From NCBI GenBank assembly GCA_018713905.1, contig DVOC01000044.1, forward strand, positions 1 through 40,745: a stretch of DNA of 40,745 nt, in the 5' to 3' direction. Every line of letters starts with the position of its first letter. Position 1 is the stretch's first letter. A model generated the notes under the pieces. That model was given only the letters and a program-made list of their open reading frames with translations, had not been told where the DNA came from and did no database searches. Source of the DNA: Candidatus Fimimonas merdipullorum (GTDB taxonomy: Bacteria; Bacillota; Clostridia; Christensenellales; CAG-314). A program made the position numbers and the translations under genes. Shown piece by piece: positions 19,637-28,418 of the stretch.

Positions 19637-20014
19637 ATGGCTCGTATTTCCGGTGTAGATTTACCCAGAGAAAAGCGTATCGAGATCGGCTTGACCTACA
19701 TTTACGGAATAGGTCGCACCACGGCGAAGAACATTCTTGCCCAGACCGGTGTGAACCCCGACACCCGCGTCAAAGATTTGACGGAAGACGACGTGTCCAA
19801 GATCCGTGACTGTATCGAAAAAAATATCCACGTCGAAGGCGACCTTCGTCGTGAAGTTTCCATGAACATCAAAAGGCAAATAGAGATTGGCTCTTACAGA
19901 GGTATCCGTCACAGAAAGGGACTTCCCGTAAGAGGTCAGTCCACCAAGCAGAATGCCCGCACGAGAAAGGGACCCAAGCGTACCGTTTCCCGCGGCAAGA
20001 AGGCTACTAAGTAG
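19637..20014 (+). CDS. rpsM: 30S ribosomal protein S13
   Basis: [26 protein letters not shown]... Confidence 0.98.
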   Translation: MARISGVDLPREKRIEIGLTYIYGIGRTTAKNILAQTGVNPDTRVKDLTEDDVSKIRDCIEKNIHVEGDLRREVSMNIKRQIEIGSYRGIRHRKGLPVRGQSTKQNARTRKGPKRTVSRGKKATK

Positions 20015-20028
20015 GGAGGAAGGCTGTT

Positions 20029-20418
20029 ATGGCAGGAAAAAAAGTTGTCAAGAAAAAACGCGACATAAGAAAAGTAGAAAAAGGACAAGTGCATATTCAC
20101 GCCTCCTTCAACAATACCATCGTCACCTTCACGGACATGAACGGCAACGCTCTGTCTTGGTGCAGCAGCGGCAGCCTTGGTTTCCGCGGATCCCGCAAGA
20201 GCACGGCGTTTGCCGCGCAGCAGGCGGCTGAAGTGGCGGCAAAGGGCGCCAAGGAATACGGTATCCGTACCGTAGAAGTGTACGTAAAAGGCCCCGGTCA
20301 GGGACGCGAATCGGCAATCCGTGCTTTGCAGACGGCGGAAATAGCAGTCACCCTCATTCGTGACGTATCCCCCATCGCGCACAACGGCTGCCGTCCCCCC
20401 AAGCGCAGAAGAGTATAA
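20029..20418 (+). CDS. rpsK: 30S ribosomal protein S11
   Basis: [43 protein letters not shown]. Confidence 0.98.
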   Translation: MAGKKVVKKKRDIRKVEKGQVHIHASFNNTIVTFTDMNGNALSWCSSGSLGFRGSRKSTAFAAQQAAEVAAKGAKEYGIRTVEVYVKGPGQGRESAIRALQTAEIAVTLIRDVSPIAHNGCRPPKRRRV

Positions 20419-20433
20419 AAGGAGAGTATCGAA

Positions 20434-21060
20434 ATGGCAAGAAATACAGGTGCAGATTGCCGTCAGTGCAGACGCGAAAAATGCAAATTGTTTCTTAAAG
20501 GCGAAAGGTGCTATTCGGATAAATGCGCGCTGACCAGACGCGCCAAAATTCCCGGAGTACACGCCGACAGCAGAAAGAAAACCACCGAATACGGTTTGCA
20601 GCTCAGAGAAAAGCAAAAGACCAAAAGGATTTACGGGCTTCAGGAAAAGCAGTTCCACAGCTACTACGAGGAAGCGGAGCGCATGAAGGGCGTTACCGGC
20701 GCAAACATGCTGATACTTCTGGAAAAGCGTCTGGACAACGTGGTGTACCGCATGGGCATCGGCTCTTCCCGCAGTCAGGCAAGACAGTTCGTCAACCACG
20801 GTCTTATCACCGTAAACGGCAAGCGCGTTACCATTCCCAGCTACCAGATAAAGGTAGGGGACGTGGTTTCCATCAAGGAGAACAAGCAGGAACAGCCCTT
20901 GTTTGTGGAGCTTAAACAGTCCAAGAAGGCGGCAAACCTTCCCAAGTGGCTGGACTTCGATCCCGCAACCCTCACCGGCACGGTGCTTGCAGCGCCCACC
21001 CGCGAGGATATCGATATGAGCATCCAGGAACACATGATCGTGGAATTGTACTCCAAATAA
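20434..21060 (+). CDS. rpsD: 30S ribosomal protein S4, cysteine/zinc form
   Basis: CRQCRREKCKLFLKGERCYSDKC N-terminus and S4 domain RLDNVVYRMGIGSSRSQARQFVNHGLI. Confidence 0.98.
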   Translation: MARNTGADCRQCRREKCKLFLKGERCYSDKCALTRRAKIPGVHADSRKKTTEYGLQLREKQKTKRIYGLQEKQFHSYYEEAERMKGVTGANMLILLEKRLDNVVYRMGIGSSRSQARQFVNHGLITVNGKRVTIPSYQIKVGDVVSIKENKQEQPLFVELKQSKKAANLPKWLDFDPATLTGTVLAAPTREDIDMSIQEHMIVELYSK

Positions 21061-21139
21061 GTAACTTCATAGGCAAACGCCTGCGCATTGCGCAGGCATA
21101 AGGATGTTCAAAATAAAATAAAAAGGAGATTGTTGTCCA

Positions 21140-22111
21140 ATGATGGAAATAGAAAAACCGGTAATGACAGTTGAAGAAAGCGGACAAAATGCCAGCATTA
21201 TCAAAATCGTCGCGGAACCATTGGAACGGGGTTACGGCATAACGCTGGGTAACGCTCTGCGCAGAGTGTTGCTGGCGGCGCTGCCCGGGGTTGCCGTCGT
21301 GGGTTTGAGGATAGAAGGCGTTCAACACGAGTTTTCAACAATCCCCGGCGTAAAAGAAGACGTTACAGACATCATCCTGAACATAAAGTGCCTTGCACTG
21401 AAATCGGATAACGACGACAACGATTTCAGAAAGACCATCGCCATCAACAAAGTTGGTCCCTGCGAAGTGCATGCGGGAGATATCATCACCGACAGCGAAG
21501 TGGAGGTGCTGAACCCCGATTTGTACATCTGCACGTTGGAGGAGGGCGCTTCGCTCAACATGGAACTTTACGTTGCGCGCGGCTGCGGCTACTACTCCAT
21601 CGAAAAGAACAAGGAGCGCAACAGAGAGCTCAAGCTCAACTGTCCCATAGGGTACATACCCATCGACTCCATTTTCGGGCCTGTCAAAAAGGCAAGCTAC
21701 ACGGTGGAAAGCGCCCGCGTGGGACAGGACATAACGCGCGACAAGCTTACTTTGGAAGTGGAAACCAACGGAGCCTTTTCCGGCAGGGAAATAGTTTCGC
21801 TGGCAGCCAAGATAATCGAAGACCACATAAGAATGTTCGTCGACCTTACGGGCAACTACAACAGAGATATTCTTATCCCCCGCGAAAGCGACAACCACAA
21901 AAAGGTGCTGGAAATGAGTATCGACGATATGGATCTGTCCGTACGTTCCTACAACTGTCTGAAACGCGCAGGCATTCAGACGATAGAGGATCTTACGCAG
22001 AAGACGGAAGACGACATGCTTAAAGTCAGAAATCTCGGCAGAAAGTCGCTGGACGAAGTCATTCAGAAGCTGGAAAGCTTGGGACTGTCTTTAAGAAATA
22101 AGGATGAATAG
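21140..22111 (+). CDS. rpoA: DNA-directed RNA polymerase subunit alpha
   Basis: ERGYGITLGNALRRVLLAALPGVAVVGLRIEGVQHEFSTIPGV; C-terminal LKRAGIQTIEDLTQKTEDDMLKVRNLGRKSLDEV. Confidence 0.98.
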   Translation: MMEIEKPVMTVEESGQNASIIKIVAEPLERGYGITLGNALRRVLLAALPGVAVVGLRIEGVQHEFSTIPGVKEDVTDIILNIKCLALKSDNDDNDFRKTIAINKVGPCEVHAGDIITDSEVEVLNPDLYICTLEEGASLNMELYVARGCGYYSIEKNKERNRELKLNCPIGYIPIDSIFGPVKKASYTVESARVGQDITRDKLTLEVETNGAFSGREIVSLAAKIIEDHIRMFVDLTGNYNRDILIPRESDNHKKVLEMSIDDMDLSVRSYNCLKRAGIQTIEDLTQKTEDDMLKVRNLGRKSLDEVIQKLESLGLSLRNKDE

Positions 22112-22123
22112 GAGAATTGCAAT

Positions 22124-22633
22124 ATGGCAGCACAAAGAAAATTAGGTAAAGCAACGGATCAGAGAATGGCTCTGTTGAAGAATCAGGTTTCCCAGCTTCT
22201 GTGGAACGGCAAGCTGGAAACCACCTTCGCCCGTGCCAAGGAAGTGCAGAAGCTGGCTGAAAAATATATAACTCTTGCGGTAAACACCTATACCGACACC
22301 GTCGAAGTGGAAAAAGCCAAGATAGTGGATGGCAAGGAAACCACCGTGAAGGTAGTTAACGACGGTGCCAAGAAGCTTGCGGCTCGCCGCACGCTTATGG
22401 CTAACCTTGCAGACTTGCAGGAGGCCCGTCAGCCCAAGGAAAGCGGCACGGCTTACAAGGTGCGTACCAAGACGGTAAGACATCCCCTCATCGAAAAGAT
22501 GTTCAACGTCTACGCTCCCAAGTTTGCCAAGGCGGCGGAAGAAAAGGGACAGAAGGGCGGCTACACGGCGATATACAAAATGAACGCCCGCAGAGGCGAC
22601 GCCGCGGAAATGGCTCTGATAGTAGTTCTGTAA
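22124..22633 (+). CDS. rplQ: 50S ribosomal protein L17, long form
   Basis: MAAQRKLGKATDQRMALLKNQVSQLLWNGKLETTFARAKEVQ...ARRGDAAEMALIVVL. Confidence 0.95.
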   Translation: MAAQRKLGKATDQRMALLKNQVSQLLWNGKLETTFARAKEVQKLAEKYITLAVNTYTDTVEVEKAKIVDGKETTVKVVNDGAKKLAARRTLMANLADLQEARQPKESGTAYKVRTKTVRHPLIEKMFNVYAPKFAKAAEEKGQKGGYTAIYKMNARRGDAAEMALIVVL

Positions 22634-22649
22634 TATACGTTGCAAACAC

Positions 22650-22677
22650 AAAAGCGTTCGGTATCCGAACGCTTTTT
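22650..22677 (+). terminator. Intrinsic terminator after rplQ
   Basis: AAAAGCGTTCGG-TAT-CCGAACGCTTTTT. Confidence 0.9.
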
Positions 22678-22810
22678 GCATGCCGTCATTCCGCCTGTGT
22701 CGGCGCGCGGCATGGGCTGCAAGCCTTCGGGGCGCGGCGAAGGGAATATCTCGGCGGGGCGCAGGTAAAGGGGCGGGCAGCTTGACGGAAGCACGGGTGG
22801 CGTTTCTCGG

Positions 22811-22839
22811 TAGACAAATCCGCCGTTTTGTGAGATAAT
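22811..22839 (+). promoter_or_regulatory. Putative promoter of flavodiiron gene (TAGACA-17-GATAAT, TGTGA before -10)
   Basis: Sequence read; 17-bp spacer. Confidence 0.5.
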
Positions 22840-22861
22840 ACTCTTTGTTCAAGGAGGAAGT

Positions 22862-24007
22862 ATGAAAATAAGTCAGGACATAAGATACGTCGGCGCAAGC
22901 CGCGAGTCGGAAGATCTTTTCGAGGGACTGTACAAGGTGCCCTGCGGCATGGCGTACAATTCCTACGTGATATGCGACGAACAGCCCGTCGTAATGGATA
23001 CTATCGAGCAGGAGCTGGGCGACGAGTGGTTGGAAAACGTGGAAAAACAGCTGGAGGGCAAAGCGCCCGCCTATCTGGTGGTGCAGCATATGGAGCCGGA
23101 TCACTCGGCAAACGTGCAAAGGCTGCTGCAACGCTATCCGCAGACGACGGTGGTGGCAAACAGCAAAACCTTTGCCATGCTAAACAACTTTTTCCCTCGG
23201 CTGCAATGCAACAAAAAGGAGGTTGCCGACGGCGAAAGGCTGTGCACCGGCAGACACACGCTGCGCTTTATTTTCGCCCCTATGGTGCACTGGCCGGAGG
23301 TGATGGTGACCTATGACGAAAAGGACGAGGTGCTGTTCTCCGCCGACGCCTTCGGCAAGTTCGGCTCTCTGTGCCGCAATCAGCCGTGGGAAGAGGAGGC
23401 TGCAAGGTACTACTTCGGCATTGTGGGCAAATACGGCGTGCAGGTGCAGGCGCTGCTCAAAAAGGCGTCCGCCCTGTCCATAAAAGCCATATGCCCGCTG
23501 CACGGTCCCGTGCTTAGCGACAATTTGCAAAAATACCTTTCGCTGTACGACGTGTGGTCGCGCTACGGAGTGGAAAAGCAGGGCGTGCTGGTGGCGTACA
23601 CCTCCGTCTACGGTCACACCCGCGCGGCGGCGCGCCTGCTGGCGGATACGCTTGCGGATATGGTCGTCCCCGTCGAGGTGTACGACCTTGCCCGCTGCGA
23701 CGAGTACGAGGCGGTGTCCAAGGCGTTCAGATACGGCAAAATAGCCCTTGCCACAACTACCTACAATATGCAGATATTCCCCGCAATGAGGCAGTTTTTA
23801 AGCCATCTGACGGACAGGAATTTTCAAAACAGAAAGGTTGCCGTGATAGAAAACGGCTCGTGGGCGCCATGCGCGGCAAAGCTTATCACTCAGGCGCTGG
23901 AGGGGTGCAAAAACGTGGAAATACTTCCGGCAGTCACCCTGCGCTCCGCCATGACAGAGCAAAACGTCGGGCAGATAAAGCAACTTGCGCAACTGCTCGC
24001 CCAATAA
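22862..24007 (+). CDS. A-type flavoprotein / flavodiiron protein (O2/NO reductase family)
   Basis: Metallo-beta-lactamase-like part (HMEPDHSANVQ...; FSADAFGKFGS; CPLHGPV) fused to flavodoxin (LVAYTSVYGHTRAAA). Confidence 0.92.
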   Translation: MKISQDIRYVGASRESEDLFEGLYKVPCGMAYNSYVICDEQPVVMDTIEQELGDEWLENVEKQLEGKAPAYLVVQHMEPDHSANVQRLLQRYPQTTVVANSKTFAMLNNFFPRLQCNKKEVADGERLCTGRHTLRFIFAPMVHWPEVMVTYDEKDEVLFSADAFGKFGSLCRNQPWEEEAARYYFGIVGKYGVQVQALLKKASALSIKAICPLHGPVLSDNLQKYLSLYDVWSRYGVEKQGVLVAYTSVYGHTRAAARLLADTLADMVVPVEVYDLARCDEYEAVSKAFRYGKIALATTTYNMQIFPAMRQFLSHLTDRNFQNRKVAVIENGSWAPCAAKLITQALEGCKNVEILPAVTLRSAMTEQNVGQIKQLAQLLAQ

Positions 24008-24018
24008 TGACAAAAGGA

Positions 24019-24046
24019 AAAACGCCGACGCATAAGTCGGCGTTTT
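24019..24046. terminator. Bidirectional intrinsic terminator between the flavodiiron gene and pth
   Basis: AAAACGCCGAC-GCATAA-GTCGGCGTTTT. Confidence 0.85.
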
Positions 24047-24079
24047 GTCTTGAATTTTGCAAACGGTTTCAAAAAAAAG

Positions 24080-24655
24080 TTACTGTGGCTGTGCCGCTTT
24101 GACGTTGTGCCGTTGCATAACGCAGTCTATATCGCCGCCTTTTGCCCATTCCTCCAACGCCTGCGCGGCGTTTTCCAACGCTTTTTCTACGGCGTCATTG
24201 TCTTCTTGGGGAATTTTGGAAAGCACAAAATCCACCAGCGCCATCGGGGTGGATTTTCCCGAGCCTATCCTAACTCTCACAAAGTCTTCCCGTCCCAGCA
24301 GCTTTATTATGCTGCGCATGCCGTTGTGCGTACCGGCAGAGCCTTCCTTGCGTATGCGCAGGGCGCCCAAGGGAATATCCACGTCGTCGTACACTACGGC
24401 AAGCTTGCCCTTTTCTATTTTGTACTTGTGCACCAGCTCGGCAACTGCCTCTCCCGAAAGGTTCATATAGGTAAGCGGTTTGGCTATTATCACCTTTTCC
24501 GACGTTCCGGCGTGCGCCGTCATGCTTTTGCACTCCGCCTTGTCGAAGGACACCCCCAGCTTTGCCGCCAGCTTGTCTGCGCACATAAAGCCGAGGTTGT
24601 GCCACGTGTCCAAGTATTTTTTTTCGGGATTGCCCAGTCCTACGATAAGATACAT
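24080..24655 (-). CDS. pth: Peptidyl-tRNA hydrolase
   Basis: MYLIVGLGNPEKKYLDTWHNLGF...KPLTYMNLSGEAV...YDDVDIPLG. Confidence 0.97.
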   Translation of the reverse strand: MYLIVGLGNPEKKYLDTWHNLGFMCADKLAAKLGVSFDKAECKSMTAHAGTSEKVIIAKPLTYMNLSGEAVAELVHKYKIEKGKLAVVYDDVDIPLGALRIRKEGSAGTHNGMRSIIKLLGREDFVRVRIGSGKSTPMALVDFVLSKIPQEDNDAVEKALENAAQALEEWAKGGDIDCVMQRHNVKAAQPQ

Positions 24656-24680
24656 TTTTTCTCTCCCATGCGTTTACCGT

Positions 24681-24709
24681 ATTATATCACAAAAAGCCCG
24701 TCGGCGCAA
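24681..24709 (-). promoter_or_regulatory. Putative pth promoter (TTGCGC-17-TATAAT, TGTGA before -10)
   Basis: Minus strand ttgcgc-cgacgggctttttgtga-tataat. Confidence 0.6.
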
Positions 24710-24839
24710 CAGGCGCGTGAGCAGTCGGAAGCGTGCAGGCGGCAAGGATAACGTGCGGGAAGCCGCCCTCTTGTTTTTGTGTTGAAGCGGCAATAAGGTG
24801 GCAATGCGAGCAGTCTTTTGCCGTAACGCAGGCGTCCTG

Positions 24840-24868
24840 TTTACTTTCCCGTCCTTTTGTGGTAAAAT
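24840..24868 (+). promoter_or_regulatory. Putative mfd promoter (TTTACT-17-TAAAAT, TGTGG before -10)
   Basis: Sequence read. Confidence 0.6.
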
Positions 24869-24897
24869 AGTATCGGCGCAGTAAAGCGGCGCATACG

Positions 24898-27800
24898 ATG
24901 ACGAAATTTTTTCAAAGAATAACGCATACGCAGGCATACGACAGCCTGTTGGAAGACTCCCGCAATAAAAAATTTATTGCGGCTTTTGGCGTGCAGCCGA
25001 CGGAAAAGCCCTTTATCGCAGCCAATGCCGACGGCTTTTCGCTGTACGTCACCTCCGACTACGTAGAGGCGCAGCGCGTCTTGCGCACCGTTTCGGCGCT
25101 GCGGCAGGAGGTGGTGTATCTGCCCTCCAAAGAGGACGTGCTGCTGTACAAGAGAGAAAACTCCAAAAACTCGGTGTACATGCGCAATTATGCGCTGTAC
25201 CGCATGCTGACGGGGGCTACGGCGGCGGTGGTGACGGCGGAAGCGCTTATGCAGTATCTGCCGGAAAAGCACAAGTTCCTTTCCGACTGCTTTACGCTGC
25301 AAAAGGGAAACGGCTACGACAGATCGACGCTGCTGAAAAGCCTTGTGGAGTGCGGCTACACCCGCGTAGACGGCATTTCCGCCGAGGGCGAATTTGTGCT
25401 GCGCGGCGATATTCTGGACATATCCATGCCCTTCGGCAAGCGTTACAGGGCAGACTTTTTCGACGACGTGCTGGAAGAGATAAAGGGAGCAGAGGGTGAT
25501 AAGATAGAAATCAATCCCCTGTACGAAACCACGGGGCTTGCCGCCGAAAAGCTTTCCGAGGTGCAGAAGCTTGCGGACAGGCAAAGGGTGTCGCCCGACG
25601 CGCACGCCCGCCTTTCGGAAATAATATCCGAGCTTTCGCTGTGCGCCCACAGGGCGGACAACGCATGGCTCATTCCCTTTGTACCCACCTCCGTCATTTT
25701 CCAATATCTGCCGCAAAACACCACGGTGTTTTGGGACGAGCCTAAATTGTTGTGGGAAAGGACGGAGTTTCTGTACCGCGAGCATGCGCAGCGCGTGGCA
25801 AATCTGACGCAGGCGGGGGAGATACTGCCCCTGCACTTCACGGCGCTTGCCCCCAAGGAGAGCATTTTCAACGGAGATTTTCCCCAGATAGCATTGCAGA
25901 CTTTGCCCTACGAAGCGGCGTTTTTCCACCCGCAGGCGATACACAATTTCCGCACTACGGCGGTGGGCAGCTACTACGGCGGCGAGGACAGGCTGGCGCA
26001 GGATATACGCAACTGGAAAAGGCTGGACTACGACGTGGTGGTGCTGGCGGGCGAGGATGGCGCAAAGCCTGTGGCAGAAAAGCTGCGTCAGTACAACGTG
26101 TTCCTTGCCGAAGGGGAAAAGCTTTTGCCCGGCATGGCGGACGGTCTGGTGTTGTCGGTGGGTGTGGAAAAGGGCTTTGTTTCCCACTCCAACAGGCTTG
26201 CCGTGGTGGGCACGCGCGACTTGGGCAGGGGGCTTTCCCGCCAGACGCTGTCCAAGGGCAAAAAACAGGCGTTTTTGTCCGTGCAGAAGGGGGACTACGT
26301 CGTTCACGATATCCACGGCATAGGCCTGTGCGAGGGCATAAAGAAAATAACCACCGCCTCCGGCGAGCAGAAGGACTACGTAGTGGTAATGTACAAGCAC
26401 GGCGACAGGCTATTTGTGCCCGCCGACGCCACAGATATGCTTTCCCGTTACAGCGGGGGCGAAAATCCCTCCCTTTCCAAGCTGGGCGGCGAGGAGTTTG
26501 CGCGGGTAAAAAGCAAGGTCAAAGCCGGCATAAAGGCAATGTCCATAGACCTGCTCAAACTTTACGCCCAAAGGGAAAAGGCGCGGGGCTTCCGCTACCA
26601 CATAGACGACTTTCTGGAGGAGGAATTTCAGCAGTATTTCCCCTACAAAGCCACGGAAGATCAGCTCAAATGCCAAAAGGAAATAACGGCGGATCTGACT
26701 TCCGACAGGATAATGGACAGAGTGCTGGTAGGGGACGTGGGCTTCGGCAAAACGGAGGTGGCTATGCGCGCCGCCTTCGACGTGGTGTCCAACGGCTATC
26801 AGGTGGCGGTGCTTGCGCCTACCACTATTCTTTCCGAACAGCACTACAAAACCTTTTCGCAGCGCATGAGCCATTTCGACATAAGGGTGGAATGCCTAAA
26901 CCGTTTCCGCACGGCGGAGCAGCAGCGGGAGATAATAAAAAAGCTGAAAGAGGGCAAAACGGATATTGTCGTGGGTACCCACCGACTGCTGGGCAAGGAC
27001 GTGGATTTTTACCGTCTGGGGCTGCTTGTGCTGGACGAAGAACAGCGCTTCGGCGTGGAACACAAGGAAAAGATAAAATCCCTCAAAACCTCCGTGGACG
27101 TGCTTACGCTGTCCGCCACGCCCATTCCGCGCACCTTGCACATGGCGCTTTCCGGCATACGCGACATATCCACCATAACCACTCCTCCTATGGAAAGAAT
27201 GGCGGTGGAAACCTTCGTGGTGGAGCAGAACGACGCGTTGGTTGCCGACGTCATCACCCGCGAGCTGGCAAGGGGCGGGCAGGTGTACTGCGTGTATAAC
27301 AGGGTGCAAAGTATCGATTCCTTTGCCACGCGCCTTGCCGAACTTGTGCCGCAGGCAAAAATAATAGTGGCGCACGGTCAGATGCCGGAAGCGGCGCTGG
27401 AAGACGCCGTCTTTGCCTTTTCGCAGGGCAAGGGCAACGTGTTGGTGTGTACCACCATCATAGAAAACGGCATAGACATCCCTAGCGCCAACACGCTGCT
27501 GGTGTTCGATTCGGACAAACTGGGGCTTTCGCAGCTGTATCAGCTGCGGGGCAGAGTGGGGCGCAGCGATAAGCTTGCCTACGCCTACTTTACCTATCGG
27601 CAGGACAAAATACTCAACGAGGATGCCTACAAGCGGCTGGCTTCCATAACGGAATACAGCGAACTGGGCAGCGGCTTCAAAATTGCCATGCGCGATCTGG
27701 AAATACGCGGAGCGGGCAACATTTTGGGCAGAGAGCAGCACGGCCACATGATGAAGGTGGGCTACGATATGTACGCGCGATTGCTGAAAGAGGCGGTGGC

Positions 27801-28275
27801 GGAGCTGAAAGGTCAAAAGGCGGAGCAGCGCGTCGTTGCCGAGCTGGACGTGGACATAGAGGCTTTCGCCCCCGACGACTACATTCCCGTGCAGTCCGAA
27901 AGGATAGATTTTTACCGTCGGCTGGCAGGGTGCGGCAGTATCGAAGAAATTGCCTCCGTCGCCGCTCAGGTGCAGGAGGTGTACGGCGCAATGCCCCGTC
28001 CCGTGCAGAATCTGGTAAGCGTGGCGCGGCTGAAACTGCTGGCTTCGTCGGCAGGGGTAAGCAAAGTGGTGGTGCGCCCCGGCAGGGGAGAACTGGTGTT
28101 TGCGCAAAAGCAGTACATGATGAACAAAAAGGTGTTCGACGCCCTCGCGGAAAGCGGCGACAGGGTTTCCCCCTCCTCGTCGGGGTACAGTCTGGTGTTC
28201 TCATCCTCCGACTATCTGCAAAAGAACCGCCTTATGCAGGCGATAGAGGAATTTCTCGTAAAACTGCAAAACTGA
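24898..28275 (+). CDS. mfd: Transcription-repair coupling factor
   Basis: 1125 aa; RNAP-interaction region, helicase motifs VLVGDVGFGKTEVAMRAAF, DEEQRFGVEHKEK, LSATPIPRTLHMALSGIRD, QLRGRVGRSDKLAYAYF. Confidence 0.98.
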   Translation: MTKFFQRITHTQAYDSLLEDSRNKKFIAAFGVQPTEKPFIAANADGFSLYVTSDYVEAQRVLRTVSALRQEVVYLPSKEDVLLYKRENSKNSVYMRNYALYRMLTGATAAVVTAEALMQYLPEKHKFLSDCFTLQKGNGYDRSTLLKSLVECGYTRVDGISAEGEFVLRGDILDISMPFGKRYRADFFDDVLEEIKGAEGDKIEINPLYETTGLAAEKLSEVQKLADRQRVSPDAHARLSEIISELSLCAHRADNAWLIPFVPTSVIFQYLPQNTTVFWDEPKLLWERTEFLYREHAQRVANLTQAGEILPLHFTALAPKESIFNGDFPQIALQTLPYEAAFFHPQAIHNFRTTAVGSYYGGEDRLAQDIRNWKRLDYDVVVLAGEDGAKPVAEKLRQYNVFLAEGEKLLPGMADGLVLSVGVEKGFVSHSNRLAVVGTRDLGRGLSRQTLSKGKKQAFLSVQKGDYVVHDIHGIGLCEGIKKITTASGEQKDYVVVMYKHGDRLFVPADATDMLSRYSGGENPSLSKLGGEEFARVKSKVKAGIKAMSIDLLKLYAQREKARGFRYHIDDFLEEEFQQYFPYKATEDQLKCQKEITADLTSDRIMDRVLVGDVGFGKTEVAMRAAFDVVSNGYQVAVLAPTTILSEQHYKTFSQRMSHFDIRVECLNRFRTAEQQREIIKKLKEGKTDIVVGTHRLLGKDVDFYRLGLLVLDEEQRFGVEHKEKIKSLKTSVDVLTLSATPIPRTLHMALSGIRDISTITTPPMERMAVETFVVEQNDALVADVITRELARGGQVYCVYNRVQSIDSFATRLAELVPQAKIIVAHGQMPEAALEDAVFAFSQGKGNVLVCTTIIENGIDIPSANTLLVFDSDKLGLSQLYQLRGRVGRSDKLAYAYFTYRQDKILNEDAYKRLASITEYSELGSGFKIAMRDLEIRGAGNILGREQHGHMMKVGYDMYARLLKEAVAELKGQKAEQRVVAELDVDIEAFAPDDYIPVQSERIDFYRRLAGCGSIEEIASVAAQVQEVYGAMPRPVQNLVSVARLKLLASSAGVSKVVVRPGRGELVFAQKQYMMNKKVFDALAESGDRVSPSSSGYSLVFSSSDYLQKNRLMQAIEEFLVKLQN

Positions 28276-28326
28276 CGGACAAAGGGGCAAAACAGCCAAT
28301 ATTTCTCGAAAAGTCCGCCAATTTGC

Positions 28327-28355
28327 TTGCCAATCTAAATAGATAAATGTATAAT
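28327..28355 (+). promoter_or_regulatory. Putative promoter of foldase-like lipoprotein (TTGCCA-17-TATAAT)
   Basis: Sequence read; -10 at 28350-28355. Confidence 0.6.
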
Positions 28356-28418
28356 AATCGAGTATGAGTGTCCGTATACGCAAACGGTTGCGGACACACT
28401 ATTTATCAGGAGCAGAAA

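Noticed and set aside
28368-28418. Upstream start of the foldase-like lipoprotein (MSVYANGCGHTIYQEQK)
   Set aside because: Would translate the 5' UTR hairpin; ATG 28419 has an RBS and directly yields a lipoprotein signal peptide.
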